64,000 nucleotides of DNA, taken from the NCBI GenBank assembly GCA_013036095.1, contig JAAXCW010000010.1, positions 17,653-81,652 on the forward strand, in the 5' to 3' direction. The notes beneath the pieces were generated by a model. It was not told the origin of the DNA, did no database searches, and saw only the letters and a program-made list of their open reading frames with translations. The stretch's first letter is position 1; the number at the start of each line of letters is the position of its first letter. This DNA comes from Vulcanimicrobiota bacterium. GTDB taxonomy: Bacteria > Vulcanimicrobiota > Vulcanimicrobiia > Vulcanimicrobiales > Vulcanimicrobiaceae. A program made the translations under genes and the position numbers. Positions 17,824-26,182 of this stretch are shown piece after piece.

Positions 17824-18624
17824 ATGAAGCTCGCAGCGCTGTTCCTCGCCGCGGCCGTTATGTTGATACCCGATTCCGCGCCGGCTGTTTCGGTTGCCTA
17901 CGCCGCCTCGCTGGTGGCGGTCATGGAAGGACCTATCGCGCGAGCTTTCGACTCGCGCACCGGAGTGCATTTTGCCGGGGAAGCGAAAGGAAGCCGCGCG
18001 CTCGCGAACTTGATTCGCGCGGGCCTGCGCAATCCGGATGTCTTCATTAGCGCGGACCCGAAGTTATTCAAAGGGATCGTGCGATCGTACACCGTCTTCG
18101 GCTCGGCGAGAATGGTTGTGGCTTACTCTTCTAAATCCGCCCACGCGCATCTTTTCGCGAAGGCGGCCAACGGCAGCGTCTCAATCTTGGATGCGCTCAG
18201 TGCGCCGGGGGTGCGCGTCGGACGCACCGACCCCGCGATCGACCCCAAAGGCTACCGTACCGTGCGCGCCCTCCAATTGCTGGGGCTGTATTACCATCGA
18301 CCCGCGTTAGCGCAGAAGCTGCTTGGAAGCGCACACGAGTTTCCTGAGGAAGACCTCGCGGTGCGCGTCCAAACCGGCGAGCTCGACGCGGGCTTCTTCT
18401 ACTCGACGGAGGCGGCGCCGATGGCTTTACGGACGATCGAACTGCCCCCAGGGACGAATCTCGCAAACGAAATCGCGTTCGGCATCGCGATTCTGCCGCA
18501 TGCGGCCCACCCTCAAAACGCACAGAGTTTCTTGAACTTCATCCTGTACGGTCAAGGCAAACGTATCCTGGAGTCCGCGGGGCTGCATTATTTCAAACCA
18601 TTACGGGTCGTCTCTGAGATCTAG
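17824..18624 (+). CDS. Extracytoplasmic substrate-binding protein, molybdate/tungstate (ModA/WtpA)-like
   Basis: 266 residues with a signal peptide (MKLAALFLAAAVMLIPDSAPA). The mature part starts VSVAYAASLVAVMEGPIARAF, the opening of ModA/WtpA-type binding proteins, and includes KGSRALANLI and GRTDPAIDPKGYRTVRAL, the WtpA-style ligand block. It would bind an oxyanion outside the membrane for an ABC importer, but no permease or ATPase lies nearby. The start is ATG 17824; ATG 17785 is an alternative. Confidence 0.78.
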   Translation: MKLAALFLAAAVMLIPDSAPAVSVAYAASLVAVMEGPIARAFDSRTGVHFAGEAKGSRALANLIRAGLRNPDVFISADPKLFKGIVRSYTVFGSARMVVAYSSKSAHAHLFAKAANGSVSILDALSAPGVRVGRTDPAIDPKGYRTVRALQLLGLYYHRPALAQKLLGSAHEFPEEDLAVRVQTGELDAGFFYSTEAAPMALRTIELPPGTNLANEIAFGIAILPHAAHPQNAQSFLNFILYGQGKRILESAGLHYFKPLRVVSEI

Positions 18625-18655
18625 ACCACGGCGCGACCGCGCCCAGCAGTTCCTG

Positions 18656-19429
18656 TTGTGGGCCTTTCTCTTCTCCATCGCGTTTCATCTCATTGCAGGC
18701 CCGCTGCTGGCGTGGCTTTTGCGCGCGCGTTTCGTCGCCGGCGCACAGCAACTTCAGCCGGTGGAAACGATCTCGATAACGTCGAGCGCGATTCGCCTCG
18801 AACACCGCACGCGGCCGCAGCCCCCTTCGATCCGGCTGCCGGCGCCGCAGCCTGCGCCGCGAGCGATCACTCGTCCGCAGATCGATCAGGCTCCGCATCG
18901 CGAACTCGCGCGCATAACGCCGCGAGCGGCAATCAGCGTGCCGCGGGCAACTATTCACTACGGGCCGCAAACGCAAAGCTTCAGCCAGCAGATTGCGCAG
19001 CAGCAGCAGCAATTCGCAAAGACGATCGCCAAGCTGCGTGAAGAAAACAATCCGGTATTGAGCGCCGCGCAACCCGTGAGTGCCCCTGCGACGACCAAAC
19101 GCTACACGTACGATTTTTCGGGCAGCATCGGCTCTCCGAATATCGGACAGGGGATTCTGTATCCCACGCAATCGTGGCAAGTCGGGCCGTGGGATTATTA
19201 CTACGTCCGCTATTGGGTGCTCTACCCGGATGGAACGAGTGAAACGGGAACCGTTCCGTGGCCCGTTCGTTTTCCGCAATCGCGGGATCCCATCAAACTC
19301 GGATGGCGCAGCATGCCGCTTCCGGGGCCTGAAGCCGGCTACGTTATGCCGTCCGATGCCAATCCGCATCCGCTCGTCGCCTATTGTTACGAACACCATT
19401 TCGCTTCGTGTCCCGTGGCGCACGATTAA
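18656..19429 (+). CDS. TonB-like proline-rich single-pass protein
   Basis: 257 residues from TTG 18656. An N-terminal membrane helix (AFLFSIAFHLIAGPLLAWLL) is followed by a proline/arginine-rich linker, a Gln-rich stretch around QQIAQQQQQFAK, and a folded C-terminal domain with many aromatics. This is the layout of TonB or TolA-type periplasm-spanning proteins, although the classic YP motif is not clear. Basic residues suitable for topology (RRDRAQQ) are encoded upstream of TTG in frame, so the true start may be earlier, for example CTG 18626. Confidence 0.55.
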   Translation: MWAFLFSIAFHLIAGPLLAWLLRARFVAGAQQLQPVETISITSSAIRLEHRTRPQPPSIRLPAPQPAPRAITRPQIDQAPHRELARITPRAAISVPRATIHYGPQTQSFSQQIAQQQQQFAKTIAKLREENNPVLSAAQPVSAPATTKRYTYDFSGSIGSPNIGQGILYPTQSWQVGPWDYYYVRYWVLYPDGTSETGTVPWPVRFPQSRDPIKLGWRSMPLPGPEAGYVMPSDANPHPLVAYCYEHHFASCPVAHD

Positions 19430-19444
19430 AGGAACGATCATAAC

Positions 19445-20239
19445 ATGTCAATGTGGGAACCGTTTAACGTGGAAGCGCGGAATAGCATCATGCTGGCGCA
19501 AGAGTCCGCCGTGGAAGCCGGTAATCATTACATTGGAACAGAGCATATGCTCATCGGAGTTGTATCCGTCGCGAAGAGCGCCGCGGCCAAGCTCCTGACC
19601 GAACTTGGTGTCGCACCGGACGAGGTTGCGAAGGCTGCGAGAGAGATAATTGGAAGCGCACCCGCGGCGACGGTGGAAGAATTGATCTTCACGCCCAACG
19701 GAAAGCGCGCGATTGAACTCGCGTTCGCCGAAGCGCGCGCGCTTGATAAGAATTATATCGGCAGCGAACATTTGCTGCTGGGGATCCTCGGAACGAAAGG
19801 CGTCGGGAGCCGCGTGTTGGGAAGATTCCAAATCGATGTGGCGGCTTTGCGAAGAAAGGCAAGCGATGTCATCGCGCGTCGGCCGAGTCGGTTCGCGTAC
19901 GATCACGTTCAACTTGCGATGCCCGCCGGTAAGGAAGACGAGGCCCGCTCGTTTTATGGCGGCCTCCTTGGAATGGAGGAGGTTAGCAAGCCGTCGCATC
20001 TCCAAGCCAGGGGTGGCGTTTGGTTTGCAAGCGGTTCGACGAAGTTGCATCTTGGTGTAGATCCGCACTTTCGACCCGCCGCAAAAGCACATCCCGCGCT
20101 TCGATGCACCGATTACGCGGAATTAACTGCGCGGTTGCGCGCAGCCGGGATCACCATTCAAACGGAACCCTATGAGGACCGCTTAGAGCACGCCTATATC
20201 AACGATCCGTTCGGAAACCGCATAGAATTGATCGGCTGA
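19445..20239 (+). CDS. Fusion of Clp N-domain repeats with a VOC (glyoxalase-like) domain
   Basis: 264 residues. Residues 1-145 form two Clp amino-terminal repeats (FNVEARNSIMLAQESAVEAG then IGTEHMLIGVV; FTPNGKRAIELAFAEARALD then IGSEHLLLGIL), as in ClpC/ClpA adaptor-binding N-domains, but without any AAA module. Residues 150-264 form a VOC domain (YDHVQLAMPAGKEDEARSFYGGLLGMEEV ending FGNRIELIG, split here for brevity). VOC proteins bind small molecules or metals. The pairing suggests a ligand-sensing adaptor or a resistance protein. The start is ATG 19445. Confidence 0.85.
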   Translation: MSMWEPFNVEARNSIMLAQESAVEAGNHYIGTEHMLIGVVSVAKSAAAKLLTELGVAPDEVAKAAREIIGSAPAATVEELIFTPNGKRAIELAFAEARALDKNYIGSEHLLLGILGTKGVGSRVLGRFQIDVAALRRKASDVIARRPSRFAYDHVQLAMPAGKEDEARSFYGGLLGMEEVSKPSHLQARGGVWFASGSTKLHLGVDPHFRPAAKAHPALRCTDYAELTARLRAAGITIQTEPYEDRLEHAYINDPFGNRIELIG

Positions 20240-20245
20240 TCATGC

Positions 20246-23200
20246 TTACTGAAAGTTACGCGAGCGGACTCCGCCGACGACATCGCTTGCATCGAAGCTC
20301 CAGACCTTGCGCGCGAGCACGTCGATGCAGCCGCCTTCCTTCTGGAGTTTGCCTTCGACGATAACGGTCATCGACTGACGGATTGTCCGGCGGTAGCGCT
20401 CGTAGACGTCGGGCCGGACGATGACGTTCACCAAACCCGTCTCGTCCTCGAGCGTTAAAAAGACGAACCCTTTCGCAGTGCCGGGTCGCTGCCGGGTGAT
20501 CACCAGTCCGCCGACCTTACAGACGAGATTGCCGGGCAACTCCGCCAACCGGGCGGCAGGGATGACGCGTTCTTTTTCGAGTTCGGCGCGCATGTGCGCG
20601 ATCGGCTGAACGTTCGCCGAGATGCCGGTCGACCAGAGATCGAATGCTGTTTCTTGCCGCGCCGAGATCGCGGCGAAATGCGCCGCCGGCTCGTCGACGT
20701 CCATCAGCCGGCCGAGTTCGCCGCGCGTTTCCCGTTCGTCCAAGCCGCGTAAAGCCCACATGGCTTCGCGTCGCGAAGCAAACCATGGATCGAAAGCGCT
20801 CGCGACCGCCAGGTTCTCGATCGCTTCTTTTTCGAGCTGCGTGCGCTGCGCGAAGTCCCGCAAGTCCGCAAACGGTCCTTGCCCCAGCGCAGACTGCAAC
20901 CGCTCGCGCTGCGCTTCGCCCAGGCCACGAATCACGTGAAAGCCCAGTCTGAGCGCACCTTGCGGATCCACAAAACTCCAAAACTCACTCGCATTGACGG
21001 CAACGGGTTTCACGGTAACGCCGTGCCGGCGCGCGTCGTTGACGAGAACTTCGGTAGAGTAAAAACCCATCGGCTGCACGTTGAGAATCGCGGCGGCAAA
21101 AACGGCCGGATGATGACACTTGAGGTAGGCCGACTCGTAAGCGAGCAGCGCGAAACTGGCGGCGTGCGATTCGGGAAAACCGTAATCGGCGAACCCTTCG
21201 AGCATGTGGAAGAGCTGCTCGGCTGCGGCGCGATCGATGCCGTTCTCGACCATGCCTTCGACGAGTTTCGGATAGAGTTCGCGCATGCGCTCGTGCGAGC
21301 GCTTATGCCCCATCGCGCGACGCAAGCGATCCGCTTCGGCGGGTGAAAAGCCCGCGGCTTCGACCGCCATGCGCATCCCCTGTTCTTGAAAGAGCGGCAC
21401 GCCCAGCGTGCGCTCGAGCACCGGTTTGAGTTTAGGGTGCGGGTAACTGACGATCTCCTGACCCGACCGCCGCCGCAAAAACGGATGGATCATTTGTCCT
21501 TGAATCGGTCCGGGCCGGATGATTGCGACCTGCATCACGATGTCGTAAAAACAGACCGGCTTCATGCGCGGCAGCATCGACTGCTGCGCGCGCGACTCGA
21601 TTTGGAAGACGCCGATCGTATCGGCTTTTTGGATCATCGCGTACGTCGCCGGATCGTCTTGCGGGATCGTATGCAGCTTGAGGCGCTCGCCGCTCACCCG
21701 TTCGTGCAGCGCAAACGCTTCGCGCAAGAGCGAAAGCATGCCCAGCCCGAGCAAGTCGATCTTGATCAGTCCCAAGTCTTGCAGATCGTCTTTGTCCCAC
21801 TGCACGATGGTGCGGTCGCGCATCGTGGCCCACTCCACCGGAGCGACCCGTACGAGCGGATCGCGTGTCATCACCATGCCGCCGGAGTGAATCCCCATGT
21901 GGCGCGGAAAGCCGTCGACGCGCCGGCACAGGGCAAAAAGCCGTTCGCCTAGCTCTCCTTCGAGCGGCGCTTTCAAGTGAGGGTCGGGATTGTCAGCATA
22001 ATCGCGATCCGTCAAGCCGTGATAATCGTGCGCGTGTCCCAGCGCAGGCTTGGTGACAACACCGCGAGGGGGCGGGGCATCGACGGGTTCGGCATCGCGC
22101 ACTCCCGTTGCGCCGGCCAGCGATTCCCGCGCATCGTATTCCCGCGCGACGGCGTCCACTTGCGCGAGCGTCAGCCCGATCGCTTTTCCGACGTCGCGAA
22201 TGGCCGAGCGCGTATGATATGTCACCACTTCCGCCGCCATCGCTGCGTGCGTGCGTCCGTAGCGCCCGTAGACGTATTGAATGACTTTCTCACGATCCTG
22301 GTGGGCGAAATCCACGTCGATGTCGGGAATCTCTTGGCGCCCTTCCGACATGAACCGCTCGAAGAGCAAGTTCATGCCGATCGGATCGACCGCGGTGATG
22401 CCGAGCGCGTAGCAAACTGCCGAATTGGCCGCCGAACCGCGTCCCTGACAGAGCACGCCCATTTCAGCGGCGGCGCGCACGATGTCCCAGACGATCAAAA
22501 AGTAGCCGGCCAGATCGGCCTTGGCGATCATCCCCAGTTCGTACTCGAGCTGGCGTTCGACGGCGGAGTCGAACGGCGTTTTGTAGCGCTCGGCTGCGCC
22601 GCGATACACGAGTTCGCGCAAATAGCTTTGCCGCGTATATCCTTGCGTGACCGGGAAGAGCGGGAACTGCCCCGTTAACCGTTCGAGACGAAATGCGCAG
22701 CGTTCCGCAATTGCGAGTGTGTTGTCGAGCGCCTGCGGGTAGCTTTCGAATATCTGCGCCATCATGCGCGGCGCTTTCACGTAATATTCGGCGTTCGGAC
22801 GAAGTGTCGCGTCTTCGCGCGCCTGCGCGAGCGTCGTTTTTGCTTTCACGCAAAAAAGAACGTCCGCCAAGCGCGCGCTATCTTTATTTGCGTAAAAGAC
22901 GCCGTTGGTCGCCACACACGGAATGTCAAACCGGCGGGACAACTCGAGCGTCTCCCGGCAAGCGCGTGCGTCGGCGGCATGCAGGTGATGCTGCAGTTCC
23001 AAGTAGAGCGCCGGGCCGAAGCGTTCGCGTAAACCGGCAGCTTTTCGCGCGGCGGCCCCGCCGCCCGCAAGGATCACCAAGCCGCCGGTACGGTTATCGA
23101 AATCCTCCAGATGCAGCCGGGGATCGCCTTTGCTCCCACGCAGTTGACCGAGCGAGATCAGTTCGCAAAGATTGGCGTACCCGAAGGCGCTTTCCACAAG

Positions 23201-23434
23201 CGCGACGATCCGATCACCGTCGCCGAAAGTTAGTTCGCTTCCGATAATCCCCGGAAGTTTACGCTCGGCCGCGGCTTTGCTGAATCGTACCGCACCGTAG
23301 AGCCCGTCGCGGTCGGTAAGGGCCAGCGCCGTCAGGCCCAGGGCGGCGGCGGCCTCGACTAATTCTTCAGGGTGCGACGAGCCTTCGAGAAACGTGAAGT
23401 TGCTGTGCGCGTGCAGCTCGGCGTAGCCACGCAT
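20246..23434 (-). CDS. dnaE2: Error-prone DNA polymerase III alpha subunit
   Basis: 1062 residues, the DnaE2 size. It has an N-terminal PHP domain (AELHAHSNFTFLEGSSHPEEL), a polymerase core with GRGSAANSAVCYALG and the catalytic PDIDVDF (about residue 370), the thumb/fingers block, a helix-hairpin-helix region and a C-terminal OB domain (LVCKVGGLVITRQRPGTAKGF). It carries out translesion synthesis with ImuA and ImuB under the SOS response. A proline-rich insert near residue 450 (VDAPPPRGVVTKPALGHAHDYHG) is also present in some relatives. The start is 3 bases after the nuclease-like gene. Confidence 0.95.
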   Translation of the reverse strand: MRGYAELHAHSNFTFLEGSSHPEELVEAAAALGLTALALTDRDGLYGAVRFSKAAAERKLPGIIGSELTFGDGDRIVALVESAFGYANLCELISLGQLRGSKGDPRLHLEDFDNRTGGLVILAGGGAAARKAAGLRERFGPALYLELQHHLHAADARACRETLELSRRFDIPCVATNGVFYANKDSARLADVLFCVKAKTTLAQAREDATLRPNAEYYVKAPRMMAQIFESYPQALDNTLAIAERCAFRLERLTGQFPLFPVTQGYTRQSYLRELVYRGAAERYKTPFDSAVERQLEYELGMIAKADLAGYFLIVWDIVRAAAEMGVLCQGRGSAANSAVCYALGITAVDPIGMNLLFERFMSEGRQEIPDIDVDFAHQDREKVIQYVYGRYGRTHAAMAAEVVTYHTRSAIRDVGKAIGLTLAQVDAVAREYDARESLAGATGVRDAEPVDAPPPRGVVTKPALGHAHDYHGLTDRDYADNPDPHLKAPLEGELGERLFALCRRVDGFPRHMGIHSGGMVMTRDPLVRVAPVEWATMRDRTIVQWDKDDLQDLGLIKIDLLGLGMLSLLREAFALHERVSGERLKLHTIPQDDPATYAMIQKADTIGVFQIESRAQQSMLPRMKPVCFYDIVMQVAIIRPGPIQGQMIHPFLRRRSGQEIVSYPHPKLKPVLERTLGVPLFQEQGMRMAVEAAGFSPAEADRLRRAMGHKRSHERMRELYPKLVEGMVENGIDRAAAEQLFHMLEGFADYGFPESHAASFALLAYESAYLKCHHPAVFAAAILNVQPMGFYSTEVLVNDARRHGVTVKPVAVNASEFWSFVDPQGALRLGFHVIRGLGEAQRERLQSALGQGPFADLRDFAQRTQLEKEAIENLAVASAFDPWFASRREAMWALRGLDERETRGELGRLMDVDEPAAHFAAISARQETAFDLWSTGISANVQPIAHMRAELEKERVIPAARLAELPGNLVCKVGGLVITRQRPGTAKGFVFLTLEDETGLVNVIVRPDVYERYRRTIRQSMTVIVEGKLQKEGGCIDVLARKVWSFDASDVVGGVRSRNFQ

Positions 23435-23437
23435 CGG

Positions 23438-23932
23438 CTAGCGCGCGAGCCACGCACTCAACATCGTGAGGTCCAGCCGCGCATTGAACTGCGGGCACGC
23501 TTGCGAACAGACGTGGATCTCGCGCAGCTGCGAGCGCATCTGCTCACGCGAACTGCGGAAGTACTCGTCGATGATCGGATGAGCTAAAAACAATTCGTTC
23601 TTGACCCGCAAGCTCTTGAAGCGCCGGTGCGCGAAACGCTCGGCGGGCGGGTCGCCGACGAAGCAGGCGCGCAGGCGCAGCCTTCCTTTATAAGCGGGCT
23701 GTAATTCCCGGATCCGCCGTATCGGATGCTCGGAATAGCCAATTTTCGTCAGAAAATTGGCCTGAACGAGACGCAGGGGCGTGGCGTCGCCCTGTATTTC
23801 GAGCAGGTAGATGAACCCGTAATTGAACCCGGCTAATTCTTCGAGCGGTGACAACATATGTGCCGTGCGCGTCATCTCACCGCTGCGCAGCCAATCCCAG
23901 GCCACGCGCTGGAAGCGCAGGCACTCAGTCAT
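23438..23932 (-). CDS. MUG113/T5orf172-type GIY-YIG-like nuclease domain protein within the mutasome operon
   Basis: 164 residues from ATG 23930-23932, overlapping the imuB stop by 8 bases. The central part carries the family pattern: FIYLLE, then LTKIGYSEHPIRRIRELQP, then RFAHRRFKSLRVKNELF. This corresponds to the GIY-YIG-superfamily MUG113 core (KIG, RR, HxxF, E). Catalysis is not established for many of these proteins. A C-terminal tail has two cysteines (HVCSQACPQF). Its position between imuB and dnaE2, with tight spacing on both sides, implies a shared SOS-induced transcript. Confidence 0.8.
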   Translation of the reverse strand: MTECLRFQRVAWDWLRSGEMTRTAHMLSPLEELAGFNYGFIYLLEIQGDATPLRLVQANFLTKIGYSEHPIRRIRELQPAYKGRLRLRACFVGDPPAERFAHRRFKSLRVKNELFLAHPIIDEYFRSSREQMRSQLREIHVCSQACPQFNARLDLTMLSAWLAR

Positions 23933-25400
23933 ACGCGCCGCGCAGATACCACTTCTCGCCTTGCCTGTAGACGCGCCAGAGCATACCGCCGTCGAGCAGC
24001 ACGTCGTACTCGTCGCGCGCAACGTGTGCGCTCTCAAACCAGCCGTCGTCCACGCGCCAGGGCCCGGCGCACTTCACGACCGGCCGCGCATCCACACTGA
24101 CCGGCGCATTGCCGCGCAACCTCACTGCGACTTCGCGAACCGGCAGCATGCGGAGCTGCGACGCATAAGTGCGCTCCTCGCCCTTCGACACGCGTCCTTC
24201 GACGACGTGCGCCAATGGCGCACTACTCAGGGTGACACTGGCATGGCTCAAGTCCGGATGAGACATTGCAAAGCGCGATTCCAAAAGGTGGGCGGGACGC
24301 ACGTGCGCCTGATGCGCCTGGACATCTCCAACCGCCTGCAAACGCTCGAATGCAATCGCGAGCATCTGCGGATCGGGCTGCGTTCCTGAAAAGAGCGTGG
24401 TGAAGGTACCGCACTCTTCTAAACGCAGCGCTTGCAGCTTCAGCCCCGTTACCGGCGCGTCGAAGATCAGGCCTTCCAGCTTCGCCCGCAAAATATCGAG
24501 CACGACGCGCGGATCGGCAGTGGGCTGCGCGAAGCCGGCGTCCAATTCGCGCAGATCTCCGTTCTCGCATTCGAAGGTCGTGCGCAAGAGCACGGCCGCT
24601 TTCCCCGCGCGGCTCAAATCGCTGCAGATGCGCTCGGCCAAAACGCGCAGCGCAAAATAGACTTGCTCTTCTTGCGCTGCGCTGCCTTCGCCGAACGCGG
24701 CCGCTTCGATCTGCAGCGCGTAAGGACGCGGACGAAAAGGCACGGCATCGATCCCCCGCGCGCATTCGTGCCAGCGCGCGGCTCGCGCGCCGAAACGGCG
24801 AACGAACGGACCATGCGGCAAGCGCGCCAGTTCGCCCAGCGTCGAAATGCCGAGCAAGTGCAGCCGCTCGAGGATGGCCGGCTCAACGTCGAGCACTTCG
24901 AGCCGCAGGGGGGCCAGCAACTGAGCTGCTTCGCCGGACGCGCAGATGCAGCCGTCGCGCACGTAGGTTGCCGCGCGCGCCGCGAACTTGTTGGGACCGA
25001 CCGCAGCGCGCACCGGTAAATCAAAACGTTCCAAGATGGCGTGTGCGCGCGCGATCCAGTCGCTCGCCATGCCGTCGCAGCCGCGCATCTCCACGTATGC
25101 GGTACCTTCGGCCGTGTCGTCCACCAGCGGCGAAAGCGCATCGAGTTCGTCGAGCATGTCTTCCCACACGGTATGCGCGTAGGAAGTATCGTGAACGAGC
25201 ACGCGCGCTCCGCCTGCCGCCGCGCACGCCTGCAAGACCGTCTGTCCGGGACGCGCGCCAAGAGCGCGAGCGCGATCGTCGACCTCGAGGACGCGCCCGC
25301 GATCGGCTTTATCGGCCAGAATAAAGAGATCGTCCGGAGTATCGATGCCCCGCCGGGCTACCGCTAGCCGGAATGCGGCAACGTGTAGGCAGAGCAGCAT
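23925..25400 (-). CDS. imuB: ImuB, Y-family polymerase-like mutasome subunit
   Basis: 491 residues from ATG 25398-25400, which overlaps the imuA stop (TGATG). It has the Y-family fold (LCLHVAAFRLAVARR, then AVGPNKFAARAATYV, then LHLLGISTLGELARLP) but lacks the catalytic DxD at the first position. That is the ImuB hallmark: a non-catalytic hub binding the clamp, ImuA and DnaE2. The C-terminal part has the typical ImuB tail (GPWRVDDGWF, RDEYDVLLDGGMLWRVYRQ). The frame extends upstream but without family sequence. Confidence 0.95.
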   Translation of the reverse strand: MLLCLHVAAFRLAVARRGIDTPDDLFILADKADRGRVLEVDDRARALGARPGQTVLQACAAAGGARVLVHDTSYAHTVWEDMLDELDALSPLVDDTAEGTAYVEMRGCDGMASDWIARAHAILERFDLPVRAAVGPNKFAARAATYVRDGCICASGEAAQLLAPLRLEVLDVEPAILERLHLLGISTLGELARLPHGPFVRRFGARAARWHECARGIDAVPFRPRPYALQIEAAAFGEGSAAQEEQVYFALRVLAERICSDLSRAGKAAVLLRTTFECENGDLRELDAGFAQPTADPRVVLDILRAKLEGLIFDAPVTGLKLQALRLEECGTFTTLFSGTQPDPQMLAIAFERLQAVGDVQAHQAHVRPAHLLESRFAMSHPDLSHASVTLSSAPLAHVVEGRVSKGEERTYASQLRMLPVREVAVRLRGNAPVSVDARPVVKCAGPWRVDDGWFESAHVARDEYDVLLDGGMLWRVYRQGEKWYLRGAYD

Positions 25401-26062
25401 CAGGCGATTCGCAAGCGCGCGACCGCGCCGGGAGCGCTGCGGCGGTGCTTGAAGACGTGTGTGCAAACTTCGTAGCCTGCCAGCTCGCGCAGCACTCCGC
25501 TTTCTTCAGTCCAAAAGATGCGATCGATGGCGCACCGCACGCGCGTCGACGCAAAATACCCCAGCTCCGTGCTTGCCTGTCCCAACGTCAGCAGCAGCGC
25601 GTCGGATTTTTTCGCGAGCGCGCCTAAGCGGGACCAGACTGTGCCGCGCACGGGCACGGCCGGAAGCGTCACCAGCGAGAAAGCTCGCGAGCGCAGCAAA
25701 ATATCCGCGCATCGTGCGCACGCCAGCGGCGACGTTGCGCTCACTAGCAGCAGCCTATCGAGAACGACGCCCGCGCGTGCTAAATCCGGGGGATAGAGCG
25801 TGCCGTCATCAATCGCCGCCGCCAAACCGGAACGCGTTGCACTCGCCAGCGCCGCGGCCAAAATCGCTGTCCGCCCCGAACCGGTCCCACCCTCGAGGGT
25901 CGCGATGCTTCCGCGGATGAACCCGCCGGCCAGCGCCCGGTCCAGCTCCGGAAAGCCGCTCGAAACCGGCTTACCGCCGGATTCCACGATTCGTCCCGCG
26001 GCGCGCCCCTCCAAGCCGGCTTTTAGGCTTGCGAACGTGTCGGCAACCGTGGCGGAAACCAT
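25400..26062 (-). CDS. imuA: ImuA-type RecA-like mutasome protein
   Basis: 220 residues. The RecA-like fold opens with the family block PVSSGFPELDRALAGGFIRG and a P-loop EGGTGSGRTA in which arginine replaces the usual lysine, so ATP use may be altered. It is the first gene of imuA-imuB-nuclease-dnaE2. A LexA-type palindrome sits within the promoter only 15 bases upstream. The predicted transcription start is within a few bases of the ATG, making the mRNA almost leaderless. Confidence 0.9.
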   Translation of the reverse strand: MVSATVADTFASLKAGLEGRAAGRIVESGGKPVSSGFPELDRALAGGFIRGSIATLEGGTGSGRTAILAAALASATRSGLAAAIDDGTLYPPDLARAGVVLDRLLLVSATSPLACARCADILLRSRAFSLVTLPAVPVRGTVWSRLGALAKKSDALLLTLGQASTELGYFASTRVRCAIDRIFWTEESGVLRELAGYEVCTHVFKHRRSAPGAVARLRIA

Positions 26063-26070
26063 GGGCTCTG

Positions 26071-26099
26071 ATCCTAATCGAACATATGTTCGATGTCAA
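26071..26099 (-). promoter_or_regulatory. SOS promoter with perfect LexA palindrome
   Basis: On the minus strand, TTGACA (26099-26094) and TAGGAT (26076-26071) are separated by 17 bases. The palindrome ATCGAACATATGTTCGAT (26077-26094) fills this spacer and overlaps the end of the -35. It matches the Gram-positive-style LexA site CGAAC-N4-GTTCG exactly. Bound LexA would block RNA polymerase at imuA. The distance from -10 to the imuA ATG (26062) leaves almost no 5' leader. Confidence 0.92.
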
Positions 26100-26182
26100 C
26101 AGGCCGTTTGGCCCCTCCCCACGGGGACGCTCCAGGCTGCCGGGCACCGGAACAACATTACGTTACGCTGTAAGTAAGCGGG

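Noticed and set aside
18971..19020. cag/gca triplet run in the TonB-like gene
   Set aside because: It simply encodes the Gln-rich linker (QQQQQ); not a separate repeat element.
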